NCBI RefSeq assembly: GCF_051131135.1
Contig: NZ_CP151274.1
Span: 620,001 to 684,000, forward strand
Direction of reading: 5' to 3'
Length of the DNA stretch: 64,000 nucleotides
Source of the DNA: Thermogladius sp023256015
GTDB taxonomy: Archaea > Thermoproteota > Thermoprotei_A > Sulfolobales > Desulfurococcaceae
Part shown: positions 48,376-57,536 of the stretch, in pieces
How the letters are laid out: every line of letters begins with the position of its first letter
How positions within the stretch are numbered: position 1 is the first letter of the stretch
Notes under the pieces: generated by a model
The model's input: only the letters and a program-made list of their open reading frames with translations
What the model was told of the DNA's origin: nothing
The model's database searches: none
Program-made: the position numbers and the translations under genes

Positions 48376-49440
48376 TCAGCCCAGCGGCAGCCTGAACCTG
48401 AGGAGGGCTACTATGCCGCCGAAACCCTCCAGCTCCGGCGCGATGTTGGAGTCTGGGGGCACGATGTAGACCTCGGCCCTCCTCTTGAAGGCCTCGAGCA
48501 CGACGGCGTTGGGGTCTACGCCCCCCTCGCTAGACCAGAGGAGCCTGCTGGATACCAGCAGTACTCTCACGGCGTTGAGCTCCACGGCCTTCGCGACGTT
48601 CTCCAGCCCGTAGGCCACCTGCTCCGGGTCTCGCGTCACGGCCTCCTTGAACTCCTCGAAGTACTTCACGGCCGTCGTTATGTTCAGCTCCCTCACTACG
48701 TTCTTTTCGCCGCCCCTCCTCAGTATCTCGTCAACGCCCTTACAACCACCGTAGGATACGGAGTCTGCGAACAGCGGCTTGTCGAGCCCCCTGCTCTTCA
48801 GCCTGGCTACTACCTCGTCTTTCAGGAACCCCGGCGAGCCTACTATGACGCCGTCTACTCTGAGCGTCCTGGAGTACTCCAATACTTCCTCGACGACTTG
48901 CTCTATCACCCTCCTGACAGATTCCTCGTACTCCTCTACAGCGTCTTTCCCGGGCAGGTTGGTGTAGTACTCTCTCACAGCCCTCACGCCCTGCTCCGAC
49001 ACCAGGGATATGCAGACCTCGTCGTAGTCTAGTGCTACGACGAGTATCCTCCTCTTCCTCGAGTAGGTCTCGAGGAACTTCCTGCTAAAGTCGTCGAGCT
49101 CCTTCTCGACGAAGACCACGACGTCCCCGGGCTTTATGCTGAGTGTGTGGTGTTTACCCACGACACCGTACTTGTCGGGCCCCTCGACGACGACCCCCCT
49201 TATCCTGAGCCTGTCCGTGAAAGGCTGGAATTCGACGTCCTTCACTCTCACCCTGAGCACCATCGGGAACCTCCGGCTCTCACCTCCCTCCCCGGGCTTG
49301 ACCTCCCTGGTCGTAACAGCCTCGACTAGGTCGCCCTCTCTCAGTATGTTCCTCAGCGCCCAGAGGTCCTCTTCGTCCTCGACCAGGACCTTGTAGACCC
49401 CCTTCTTCTCGTCTGCCTCGAGGATCTTCAATCCCGGCAC
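48376..49440 (-). CDS. pelA: pelota-like mRNA surveillance protein
   Basis: A 354-residue archaeal Pelota, which rescues stalled ribosomes together with aEF1A/ABCE1. Its N-terminal Sm-like domain (MPGLKILEADEKKGVYKVLVEDEEDLW, residues 1-27), central eRF1-like domain (ILVVALDYDEVCISLV) and C-terminal L7Ae-like domain (NAVRVLLVSSRLLWSSEGG) are complete. As expected it lacks the GGQ motif. The nucleotidyltransferase gene lies 1 nt upstream on the same strand, so the two are cotranscribed. Confidence 0.95.
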   Translation of the reverse strand: MPGLKILEADEKKGVYKVLVEDEEDLWALRNILREGDLVEAVTTREVKPGEGGESRRFPMVLRVRVKDVEFQPFTDRLRIRGVVVEGPDKYGVVGKHHTLSIKPGDVVVFVEKELDDFSRKFLETYSRKRRILVVALDYDEVCISLVSEQGVRAVREYYTNLPGKDAVEEYEESVRRVIEQVVEEVLEYSRTLRVDGVIVGSPGFLKDEVVARLKSRGLDKPLFADSVSYGGCKGVDEILRRGGEKNVVRELNITTAVKYFEEFKEAVTRDPEQVAYGLENVAKAVELNAVRVLLVSSRLLWSSEGGVDPNAVVLEAFKRRAEVYIVPPDSNIAPELEGFGGIVALLRFRLPLG

Positions 49441-49441
49441 C

Positions 49442-50197
49442 TCAGAGGAGGTCGGCCTCGACGAGCGCCCTCCGCAGGTACTGGTTCCTAGTAGTCTCCT
49501 CGGCTAAGGCCTCCTCGATGCTCAGTGTAGAGGGCACGTTTATCTTCAGGAAGACGCCCGTCCTGCCGACCTCGTCCCTCCTAGTCAAGACCCTCACCCT
49601 CTCCAGGACGGTGTCGACGCTGACTCCTACGACCCTAGCGACGTAGCTCTCGAAGCCTGTCACCGGCGCCTCTAGGTGGCCCTTCTCCGAGGGGACTATC
49701 AGGACGAGCTTCTTGTTAACGCCCGGCTTCCGGGCGCCCCTCTCCAGCTCCTCGAGCTCGAGCATGCCCCCGAACTTGTAGAACTCTATCTCGCGGGGCT
49801 TCAGCTTTGCGAGCGGGTAGCTAATGACGACCCTCTCCTCGGGGTCTAGAGCGTAGTACGCCTTAGGGGTGCTCTGAGGCGTGGCCATGATGATGGTCCT
49901 AGAGTAGACTTTCAGCCCGGCTTCTTCCAGGACTTGCTCGAGCTTGAAGGACGATATAACGTAGGGTATGAAGACGTCGATGTCGCTCTTCTCGTGGACG
50001 TCGCCTCGGGCGATACTCCCGTGGACTACGGAGTACAGCCCGCGGGAGGCCAGTACCCTCATCAACTTCCCTGCGGCCCTCCTCAACTCGGCTAGCAGCA
50101 TCCAGTGGTCGGGGGTGTACTCGACCTCCCGGTACTCGGGCCTCTTCTCGACCTTCTCCCTGACCATCTCCAATACACTTTTATAAGCGGCGCTCAT
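49442..50197 (-). CDS. nucleotidyltransferase-domain protein
   Basis: A 251-residue protein with a polymerase-beta-type nucleotidyltransferase motif (VVHGSIARGDVHEKSDIDVFI: GS followed by DxD) at about residues 58-78, and a C-terminal helical domain. Crenarchaeal members occur beside pelota, as here (1-nt gap), so a role in RNA or ribosome quality control is tempting but unproven. It is not a CCA-adding enzyme, being much shorter. Upstream is the divergent site-2 protease gene. Confidence 0.85.
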   Translation of the reverse strand: MSAAYKSVLEMVREKVEKRPEYREVEYTPDHWMLLAELRRAAGKLMRVLASRGLYSVVHGSIARGDVHEKSDIDVFIPYVISSFKLEQVLEEAGLKVYSRTIIMATPQSTPKAYYALDPEERVVISYPLAKLKPREIEFYKFGGMLELEELERGARKPGVNKKLVLIVPSEKGHLEAPVTGFESYVARVVGVSVDTVLERVRVLTRRDEVGRTGVFLKINVPSTLSIEEALAEETTRNQYLRRALVEADLL

Positions 50198-50250
50198 CTT
50201 ACTATGCAGATGTTCCGAACTTATTAAGAAGCCTGGTAAGGGTTGCAGTA

Positions 50251-51321
50251 TTGAACACCGCTCTCACAGTGCTTGGGGGTCTACTGGCCGCCTGGTCTAC
50301 TCTAAACCTGCTTTACTACCACAAGAGGGAGTTCTTCGAGTCGAGGCGTATACGGCTGATGTACGGCTGTGTACTCGTTTACCGCGCCGGGAGAGTGAGA
50401 GGAGCCAGTAGAGCCTGGAGGCGGGCGTCTATACTACTGGTTGCCTTGTACGCTGTCTCGGTCGCGTGGTTCTTCCTGGTAGTGTACAGTGGTATCGATG
50501 CGAAGCTTAACGGTACGGGCGCCTTGAGAGTCCTCGTTCCCGGCGTCGACATTACGGGCCTCGACCTTGCCTACTTCGTCCTGGCCTTAGGGGCTGCGGT
50601 AGTCTTACACGAGCTCTTCCACGGGAAGACGGCGGTAAGCCACAACGTAGGAGTGAAGTCCTTCGGCCTCGCCGTAGCCGTCCTCATACCCCTGGCTTTC
50701 ACCGAGATCGAGGAGTCGGACTTCAACAGGTCGAGCCGCTTCGTTAAAACGAGCGTCCTCGCGGCCGGCGTGGCCGCGAACCTGGCCCTCGGCTTGCTAG
50801 GCCTAGCCCTCTTCAATATCGCCGCGTCGCCTAGCGGTGTACTGGTCACCGGTGTAGTCCCGGGCAGCCTCGCCTCCAGAGCGGGTATCGAGCCCTACAG
50901 CATCCTACTGAGCGTTAACGGGGTTAGCCCGAGAGGCGTGGAAGACCTCAGGTCTTTGCTCTCCAACGCGACTGCCACGGTATTGAACATAACGCTCCTG
51001 ACTCCCAGGGGTGCGGTCGAGACCGTCTCCATAGCGAGGAACGCTACCGAGAGGAAGCTGGGCGTGTACGTGACCACACCCCCGGCGAGCTGGCTAATCA
51101 GCGTAGTCGGGGTCTACCCTGCCGTCCAGCTCTTGAGAGCATTCTTCTGGCTCTACCTAGTGAACTTCAACCTCGCCATACTGAACGCAGCCCCCCTCTT
51201 CATAACGGACGGGGGTAGGATTGTCTTCGAGGTCCTGGGCGGGAGGTTCAAGAAGGCGGCGCTCCTAGTCAACGCGGTCTCGTTGCTCGCCCTAGCCTTT
51301 TCGCTCGCCCCTCTACCCTAG
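50251..51321 (+). CDS. site-2-protease-like membrane metalloprotease (M50) with PDZ domain
   Basis: A 356-residue polytopic protein from TTG 50251. Zinc-binding HELFH (VVLHELFHGKTAVS, about residue 125) and the second motif NAAPLFITDGGRIVFE (NxxP...DGG) frame a PDZ domain (VLVTGVVPGSLASRAGIEPYS; LLSVNGVSPRG). It would carry out intramembrane cleavage of membrane-tethered regulators or signal peptides. The gene ends 4-5 nt before the promoter of the SRP RNA. Confidence 0.93.
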   Translation: MNTALTVLGGLLAAWSTLNLLYYHKREFFESRRIRLMYGCVLVYRAGRVRGASRAWRRASILLVALYAVSVAWFFLVVYSGIDAKLNGTGALRVLVPGVDITGLDLAYFVLALGAAVVLHELFHGKTAVSHNVGVKSFGLAVAVLIPLAFTEIEESDFNRSSRFVKTSVLAAGVAANLALGLLGLALFNIAASPSGVLVTGVVPGSLASRAGIEPYSILLSVNGVSPRGVEDLRSLLSNATATVLNITLLTPRGAVETVSIARNATERKLGVYVTTPPASWLISVVGVYPAVQLLRAFFWLYLVNFNLAILNAAPLFITDGGRIVFEVLGGRFKKAALLVNAVSLLALAFSLAPLP

Positions 51322-51356
51322 CGTGTTTTTAAGCCTGTGTGACAAAATATAATATC

Positions 51357-51651
51357 GCCCACGGGCCGCGGGTAGGGCCCTGTAACACGGGGCCAGATAA
51401 CCGCTGGGCTCTACACAGGCCCACCATCCCCCACGCAGTAGGCTGTGACCCCCGCCCCATGGGGCTAGCGGAGGCGGAGCCCCTCTCGGAGGAGAGGGGT
51501 CAACCGCCTTAGCCGGGGGAACCTGGCCAGGCCCGGAAGGGAGCAACCTAACCCCGGACGCTGGCGTTCATGGGTCAACGGGGCTGAGCCGGGCGTGGGA
51601 CGGCTCTGGTGGTCAACCTGTGTAGGGCTTAGCGGGGCCGGGCCCGTGGGC
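51357..51651 (+). ncRNA. ffs: SRP RNA (7S RNA)
   Basis: The ends form a perfect 11-bp helix 1: GCCCACGGGCC (51357-51367) with GGCCCGTGGGC (51641-51651). The Alu-domain loop motif CTGTAAC is at about 51380-51386, and the highly conserved domain IV apical part AGGCCCGGAAGGGAGCAACC at about 51529-51548 binds SRP54. The length of about 295 nt is normal for archaea. TATA-like TTTTTAAG (51326-51333) lies about 27 nt upstream. The 3' end abuts the stop codon of convergent thrC. Confidence 0.96.
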
Positions 51652-52733
51652 TAGGCCTGCGATATTATCTTCAGCCCCGAGCCGGTGAGGGGTACCAGTA
51701 CTGTCTTGCCCTGGAGCCTGGTCTTCAGCTTCTGGAGCACCGCGTACGCGGCCGCCGAGGTCGGCTCTACGAGGAAGCCCTGGTCTATCAGCCTAGACCA
51801 CGCCTCCCGGATCTCGCTGTTGCCCACCAGGTAGACGTCTCCACCCGTCTCCTTGATCGCCTCCACGATCTCGCCCAGCCTGGGAGGGTTGGGGACCATT
51901 ATGCCGTCGGCTAGGCTGGAGTCCTCCCCGGGCGTCTCGACACCCTTGAGAGCCACGCTGACCGGTTGAACGCTGTAGCCCTGTACGCCTATCACCCTGG
52001 GCATCTTGGTCGTCAAGCCTTGTTCGAGTAGCGTCCTGAAGCCGTGCGCCAGCCCTAGTAGTAGGCCTCCGGAGCCTATGGGGGCTATCACGTAGTCCGG
52101 TACACCGGCCTCCTCGAATACCTCGAAGGAGATGGTGGCGGCGCCCACCACGTAGAAGTAGCTCCAGGTGTGAGCCACGTAGTACGCGTCGGGGTTTCTC
52201 TCAACGTACTTGACCACGTCCACGCTCGCCGCCCCTCTGCTCTCCGATTCGTAGAGCGTGGCCCCGAGGAACTTGAGAGCCCTCTTCTTACCCTCCGGCG
52301 CGGTCTTGGGCACGAAGAGGACAGGCTTCAGTCCGAGTACTCGGGAGTAGAGCGATATGGATATGGCGGTGTTGCCGGAGGAGTCGTCAACGACCTTCGT
52401 GTACCCCAGCCTCTTAGCGTACGCGAGTGAGAGGCTCGTACCCCTGTCCTTGAAGCTACCGCTGGGGTTCGTGTATTCGAGTTTAAACCACACGTTTACC
52501 CCTTCCTCGACGACCTCGACTAGAGGTGTCCCCCCCTCACCGATGTACTTGTGCGGGAGGACGGGGAGAACGCTTTTGAACTTGTAGAGGCCCTTCCCCT
52601 CGGACAACTCGTACCTCTTGTTAGTCGAGATCGTCAGCGGACTACCGCACTTCGGGCACTTGTAGTAGTAGGACTTGCCAAACTCCTCTCTAAAGCCGCA
52701 CTTGGGACAAAACCAGGAGAAGCCCGTCTCCAT
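51651..52733 (-). CDS. thrC: threonine synthase
   Basis: A 360-residue PLP enzyme converting O-phosphohomoserine to threonine. An N-terminal zinc ribbon (CPKCGFREEFG ... KCPKCGSPL) is followed by the PLP lysine motif NPSGSFKDRGTSLSLA, the phosphate-binding glycine loop IAPIGSGGLLLGLAHG and the late VPLTGSGLK. No other threonine-pathway gene is in the window. The stop codon overlaps the last base of the SRP RNA. Confidence 0.95.
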   Translation of the reverse strand: METGFSWFCPKCGFREEFGKSYYYKCPKCGSPLTISTNKRYELSEGKGLYKFKSVLPVLPHKYIGEGGTPLVEVVEEGVNVWFKLEYTNPSGSFKDRGTSLSLAYAKRLGYTKVVDDSSGNTAISISLYSRVLGLKPVLFVPKTAPEGKKRALKFLGATLYESESRGAASVDVVKYVERNPDAYYVAHTWSYFYVVGAATISFEVFEEAGVPDYVIAPIGSGGLLLGLAHGFRTLLEQGLTTKMPRVIGVQGYSVQPVSVALKGVETPGEDSSLADGIMVPNPPRLGEIVEAIKETGGDVYLVGNSEIREAWSRLIDQGFLVEPTSAAAYAVLQKLKTRLQGKTVLVPLTGSGLKIISQA

Positions 52734-52786
52734 AAATACCCGTATCTACACTATTTCTGGAACCCTAAATAACTAATTCTTTAAAC

Positions 52787-52836
52787 AAACGTTTTAAGCG
52801 TTTCATCATACAAAAACAATTTAAGTTTTAAAACTT
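52787..52836. promoter_or_regulatory. promoter region of GH57 gene with two palindromes
   Basis: AAGTTTTAAAACTT (52823-52836) is a perfect 14-bp palindrome containing the TATA box of the GH57 gene; the predicted start of transcription is about 52855. Further upstream AAACG (52787-52791) and CGTTT (52799-52803) form an inverted repeat around TTTTAAG. A similar AAACGTGTTT (61450-61459) overlaps the TATA region of malE, so the elements could bind a common sugar regulator. Weak evidence. Confidence 0.35.
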
Positions 52837-52865
52837 GTGGCTTCAAGATAAAATTGGGTGGTATA

Positions 52866-55800
52866 TTGAGGAAAATACTGTTAGTTCTGCAACTCGTCCT
52901 CATTATGTCTATATTAGTGTCTGTACAACCAGTGATGGTCGGCGAGAGCCAGCCTATATACGTAGCCTTCATATGGCACTACCACCAGCCCTGGTACTAC
53001 AGCCCCGACGGCACCTACTTCGTGTTGCCCTGGGTTAGGATGCACAGCGTTGGTAACTACTACAAGATGGCGTACATCCTCTCTAAATACCCGGACATCA
53101 AGGTCACCTTCACGTTCTCGGGCTCGCTCCTCTACCAGTTGGTCGACTACGTCACCACCGGTAGGATGGACAGCTACCAGATACTCGCCTACAAGGTGGC
53201 GAACAACGAGAACCTGACAGCCGAGGACGTATACAACATGATCAAGATACCCGGCGGTTTCTTCGACATAAACTGGAACAGGATCGTGAACGTCATACCT
53301 AGGTACACGGAGCTGAGGAACGCGGCTCAGTCCGCGTTCCAGATCTGCAGCGCGCAGCCGCTGACACAACAGGAGTTCATCAAGTGCGTGGCGAACCAGT
53401 TCACTGCGGGCAACTACTCCTCCCAGAGGGTGATAGACCTAGCAGTCCTCTTCAACCTGTTCTGGATAGACCCCCAGGTCGCCAGGGAGCAGTACCCGCA
53501 GGTATACGACCTGATGCAGAGGGCTAAGTCCTCGGCCAACCCCATGTTCACAAGGGACGACCTGAAGCTCGTCCTCAGCGTTCAGAAGGACATAATGTCG
53601 AAGATAACCGGCATATACAGGGACCTGGCCGGCAAGGGGCAGGCGGAGCTCATACCAGTGCCATACAGCCACCCCTTGGCACCCCTCATAGCCGACTTCG
53701 GCTGGAGTAGCGACTTGGTAGCCCACATAACCAGGAGCATAGAGCTCTTCAAGACGTACTTCAACTACACTCCCGTCGGCGTCTGGCCGGCTGAGCAGGC
53801 GGTGAACGACTACGTACTGCAGGCGTTCGCCTCGGCCGGCATGACGTGGACTGTCACCGACCAGTCTATTCTCGCAGCGACGGGCGTGGACGCCTCGGAT
53901 ATAAACAACTACGGCGTACCCTGGTACGCCGACTACGGCGGGTCGAGGATATACGTATTCTTTAGGAACACGGACATCAGCAACATGATAAGCTTCCAGT
54001 ACAGCGCCTGGGCGACGGACTCGGCTGTAAACGACCTCGTGAACAGGGTCAAGGCGTCAGCGTCTAGCGCGGCCGGTCCCAGGGTCGTAGTCATAGCACT
54101 CGACGGCGAGAACCCGTGGGAGAACTACATCAACTTCGGCGACGACTTCCTGAACAAGCTCTACAGTACGCTCGAGCAGCTCCAGAGCCAGGGCGTCATT
54201 AAGACCGTTACTCCAGGCGAGTTCGTCAAGCTCTACTCCAGCACGGCGAAAGAGCTGCCGCCGAAGCAGTACCAGTACTTCGACCTGGCTGGGAAGGACA
54301 TATCCAACATACCGCCCGACAGCTACGGCGACGGCTACTCCATGCTACCCGTGAAGACGGTCAGCGGGAGAATACCCGAGGGTTCTTGGGGTGGCAACCT
54401 CGCAATGTGGATCGGAGACAGGCAGGAGAACGTGGCCTGGATGTGGCTGGCTAAGGCGAGAGACGAGATCCTGTCTAAACTAGGCGTCTCAACGCTCGTG
54501 GACGCTATCAAGGTCAGCAAGGACGTCGCGGAGTACCTTCTGAGGGCCGAGGCCAGCGACTGGTGGTGGTGGTACGGGCAGGAGACGGGCTCGGCGCAGA
54601 CCTTCGACCCGATCTTCAAGGGCTTCCTGAGAGAGGCCTACCTTAAGGCGGGCCTGACGCCGCCGGCTTACCTGAACGTGACGGCGTACCCCGACGGCCA
54701 GCCCATTGGCTGGCTCAACCCGGACGTGCCCAAGCCGGTCCCGTCCAGCCCGTTGGGCAACAAGCTCTCGGACTGGAACAGCCTTGTCTCCGCGGGCACT
54801 GCGCTGGCCCTCCCAGTCGAGCCCAGGTTCGTGGACTACGCCTACGTGGGAGTTGACGGCAGTAACCTCTACCTCGCGGCCCACTTCACAACCGCCTCGA
54901 CGAACAGCGTGGCCGTCTTCTACATGCCCTCCCCCAAGGTGAGCCTCTCGCCGTTCAACCCCGGCTACAACGTTTACCCGGAGAACAGCACGGCGGACCT
55001 AGGCGTCTACCTGGTGTACGCTGTCAAGGTCGACCAGGCGACGGGCAGCGCAGTGGTGCTGAAGGCGGACGGTAGGGGAGGCTGGGTCACCGTCGGCACG
55101 GCTTCGAGCAAGCTCGTCCAGGACAACGGGACGCTAGTAAACGTAGCAGTCCCCTGGAGCACGCTCAACTTCACCCAGGGCGACAGAGTCTACATCACCG
55201 TCACCTCCTACGCGAACGGGCAGTATGTGGGCTCCTCGACCAGGCTTGGGCTGGTCTACCTGGTGCAGGTGCCGAGAGGTGCGGTTGGAGGAGCGGTAGT
55301 CTTCGACATGAAAGACCCTGTCGGAGACGATGACGGGCCGGGAGGCTACGTCTACCCGAAAGCGAACGTCTTCGTGAAGGGGGTCTTCGACTTGACGGAG
55401 TTCAAGGTCGTCGACGCTGGGGACAAACTAGTGTTCACGGTAACAGTAGCTAACCTAGGCGGCAACCCGTGGAACGGGCCCAACGGCTGGTCGCTACAGT
55501 ACGTACACATATACATACACACGACTATGAGCGGGGGTAGGACCGACACCTACGGGCTGAACGTCAACCTGTCTACTGATAGCGCCTGGCACATAGCTCT
55601 CCTACTAGTGCCTGGTTGGGGTACGGACCCGGTGCCCAAGGGCGAGAGATCGGCCCTCTACTACTACAACGACACGGTTGTAGCCCAGGACACCAACGGC
55701 TTCAAGGTGTACGCCGACCCGACCTCGAACTCTATGATTGCCGAAGTACCGAAGTCCATGTTGTTCGACTTGTCCAACGTCAACCAGTGGAGGTTCGCTG

Positions 55801-56300
55801 TGGCCGTCACGAGCTACGACGGCTATTCGGCTACCAAGGTGAGGGCTTTCAGCGTGGACGCGGAGCAGTGGGTGTGCGGTACTGGCAGCAAGTACGCCCT
55901 GGCGGTGGCGAAGGGTGTGGCACCCTTCGTCTTCGACATCCTTGCCCCGACTGCCAAGGACCAGTACGAGATGCTCAACTCCTTCGACCCTAACACCGGG
56001 AAGCTGGCGGTCGTAGTCGGTTTCGGCCCGTCGTACACTACGTACACCCCGCCCACGGCAACGACCACTACGACTACTACAACTACCACGACCACACCGC
56101 CTCTGACCACGACCACCACGACCTTCACCACCACTACTACGACTACCACGACGACAACCACTACAACACCGGTCACACCACCTGCCACTACGCCGGCTAC
56201 ACCGCCCGCGGGCGCGCCAGCAGTTGAGCTGTGGGTAATCGTCGTAGTAGTGGTCGTCGTCTTGGCAGCGGCGGTGCTCCTCGGGTTGAGGGCGAAGTAG
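52866..56300 (+). CDS. membrane-anchored GH57 amylase/pullulanase
   Basis: About 1144 residues from TTG 52866 (MRKILLVLQLVLIMS), preceded by GGGTGGT as ribosome-binding site; TTG 52854 is also possible. After a signal peptide comes a GH57 catalytic domain: FIWHYHQPW (region 1), GVWPAEQAV with the nucleophile Glu, and VIALDGENPWENY with the acid/base Asp. Next are DOMON/glucodextranase-C-like modules (FDMKDPVGDDDGPGGYVYP), a poly-Thr linker with Pro and a C-terminal membrane helix (ELWVIVVVVVVVLAAAVLL). It would hydrolyse starch or pullulan at the cell surface. The adjoining MalEFGK genes support this. Confidence 0.92.
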   Translation: MRKILLVLQLVLIMSILVSVQPVMVGESQPIYVAFIWHYHQPWYYSPDGTYFVLPWVRMHSVGNYYKMAYILSKYPDIKVTFTFSGSLLYQLVDYVTTGRMDSYQILAYKVANNENLTAEDVYNMIKIPGGFFDINWNRIVNVIPRYTELRNAAQSAFQICSAQPLTQQEFIKCVANQFTAGNYSSQRVIDLAVLFNLFWIDPQVAREQYPQVYDLMQRAKSSANPMFTRDDLKLVLSVQKDIMSKITGIYRDLAGKGQAELIPVPYSHPLAPLIADFGWSSDLVAHITRSIELFKTYFNYTPVGVWPAEQAVNDYVLQAFASAGMTWTVTDQSILAATGVDASDINNYGVPWYADYGGSRIYVFFRNTDISNMISFQYSAWATDSAVNDLVNRVKASASSAAGPRVVVIALDGENPWENYINFGDDFLNKLYSTLEQLQSQGVIKTVTPGEFVKLYSSTAKELPPKQYQYFDLAGKDISNIPPDSYGDGYSMLPVKTVSGRIPEGSWGGNLAMWIGDRQENVAWMWLAKARDEILSKLGVSTLVDAIKVSKDVAEYLLRAEASDWWWWYGQETGSAQTFDPIFKGFLREAYLKAGLTPPAYLNVTAYPDGQPIGWLNPDVPKPVPSSPLGNKLSDWNSLVSAGTALALPVEPRFVDYAYVGVDGSNLYLAAHFTTASTNSVAVFYMPSPKVSLSPFNPGYNVYPENSTADLGVYLVYAVKVDQATGSAVVLKADGRGGWVTVGTASSKLVQDNGTLVNVAVPWSTLNFTQGDRVYITVTSYANGQYVGSSTRLGLVYLVQVPRGAVGGAVVFDMKDPVGDDDGPGGYVYPKANVFVKGVFDLTEFKVVDAGDKLVFTVTVANLGGNPWNGPNGWSLQYVHIYIHTTMSGGRTDTYGLNVNLSTDSAWHIALLLVPGWGTDPVPKGERSALYYYNDTVVAQDTNGFKVYADPTSNSMIAEVPKSMLFDLSNVNQWRFAVAVTSYDGYSATKVRAFSVDAEQWVCGTGSKYALAVAKGVAPFVFDILAPTAKDQYEMLNSFDPNTGKLAVVVGFGPSYTTYTPPTATTTTTTTTTTTTPPLTTTTTTFTTTTTTTTTTTTTTPVTPPATTPATPPAGAPAVELWVIVVVVVVVLAAAVLLGLRAK

Positions 56301-56361
56301 CTTGAGTTCAAAAGTTTTTTCACACCCGTTCACACAAATAATCTGTGGGTGAGTGGTCTAG

Positions 56362-57531
56362 TTGGCTAGGGTTAGGCTCGTCAACGTCGTTAAAAGGTAC
56401 GGGAGGGTCGTAGCGGTAGACCACGTCAACCTCGACATAAGGGACGGGGAGTTCTTCGCTCTACTCGGCCCGTCTGGTTGCGGTAAGACCACCACTCTGA
56501 GGATAATAGCCGGGCTCGAGACCCCTGACGAGGGGGAGGTCTACATAGACGACAGGCTCGTGAACGACGTACACCCCAAGGACAGAGACGTAGCCATGGT
56601 GTTCCAGAACTACGCTCTCTACCCCCACATGACCGTCTTCGACAACATAGCGTTCCCCCTGAGGGCCAGGAAGAAGCAAGTCGGCTTGACCGAGGACGAC
56701 ATAAGGAGCCTCGTGGTCTCCGTAGCCGAGTTCCTGGGCATTAAAGAGCACCTGGAGAAGTACCCGTCGCAGTTGAGTGGAGGGCAGCAGCAGAGGGTGG
56801 CGCTGGCGAGAGCCCTGGTGAGGAAGCCCAAGGTCTGGCTGCTGGACGAGCCTCTAAGCAACCTGGACGCGAAGCTGAGGGTGGCTATGAGGACCGAGCT
56901 AAAGAAGATCCAGATGAAGCTGGGGATAACCACGGTCTACGTGACGCACGACCAGGTAGAGGCCATGAGCATGGCGGACAGGATAGCTGTCATGAACGCC
57001 GGTAGGGTCCTCCAAGTCGGGTCGCCGAGCGAGCTGTACCACAAGCCGGCCGACACCTTCGTGGCGACGTTCATAGGCTCTCCGCCGATGAACCTCCTCC
57101 CGTGTAGGGTGAGGGAGGTCGAGTCCGTTGAGTACGCGGTCCCCGAGGAGCTGTCCGGTGGTGTGATGGGCTCGGGTAAGGTTAAGACGGCCTTTAGGCT
57201 CGAGTGCCCCGGCGTCGCGCTACCTATCGAGCCGGGGATCGCCTCCAAGATAGCGGGCGCAGGCGTGGACGAGGTCTACGTAGGTATTAGGCCGGAGCAC
57301 CTGGCTCTCTCGGGTAAGAGGGTGAGGGAGGTCGCGGTGACAGAGACGACGATCGAATTGGTGGAGAACCTCGGCTCCGAGGCCATTGCGACGACGAGGC
57401 TGGGCGACGAGCTCGTCAAGGTGAAGTTGACAGGGGAGACCAGGTTCAAGCCGGGCGACAAGGCGTACCTCTTAATCGACCCGAGGAGGGTGCTGGTATT
57501 CGATAAAAAAACAGGTAAGCTTATAGTCTAG
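56362..57531 (+). CDS. malK: maltodextrin-type ABC importer ATPase (MalK/MsmX-like)
   Basis: A 389-residue ATPase from TTG 56362. Walker A LGPSGCGKTTTLR, Q-loop MVFQNYALYPHMTV, signature LSGGQQQRVALARAL, Walker B VWLLDEPLSNLDAKLR and switch His YVTHDQVEAM are complete, followed by a C-terminal TOBE/regulatory domain of about 150 residues as in sugar importers. It lies 61 nt after the GH57 gene and ends 5 nt before the convergent permease gene, so the ATPase and the rest of the transporter are transcribed from opposite strands. Confidence 0.94.
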   Translation: MARVRLVNVVKRYGRVVAVDHVNLDIRDGEFFALLGPSGCGKTTTLRIIAGLETPDEGEVYIDDRLVNDVHPKDRDVAMVFQNYALYPHMTVFDNIAFPLRARKKQVGLTEDDIRSLVVSVAEFLGIKEHLEKYPSQLSGGQQQRVALARALVRKPKVWLLDEPLSNLDAKLRVAMRTELKKIQMKLGITTVYVTHDQVEAMSMADRIAVMNAGRVLQVGSPSELYHKPADTFVATFIGSPPMNLLPCRVREVESVEYAVPEELSGGVMGSGKVKTAFRLECPGVALPIEPGIASKIAGAGVDEVYVGIRPEHLALSGKRVREVAVTETTIELVENLGSEAIATTRLGDELVKVKLTGETRFKPGDKAYLLIDPRRVLVFDKKTGKLIV

Positions 57532-57536
57532 TTTTT

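Noticed and set aside
52795..52815. Minus-strand ATGATGA in the thrC upstream region as box C
   Set aside because: No D or D' box follows; the region is AT-rich promoter sequence.
56040..56180. Tandem ACC/ACT/ACG triplets in the GH57 and malE genes as a repeat array or CRISPR
   Set aside because: They encode poly-Thr linkers in frame; there is no spacer-repeat structure. No CRISPR array was seen anywhere in the window.
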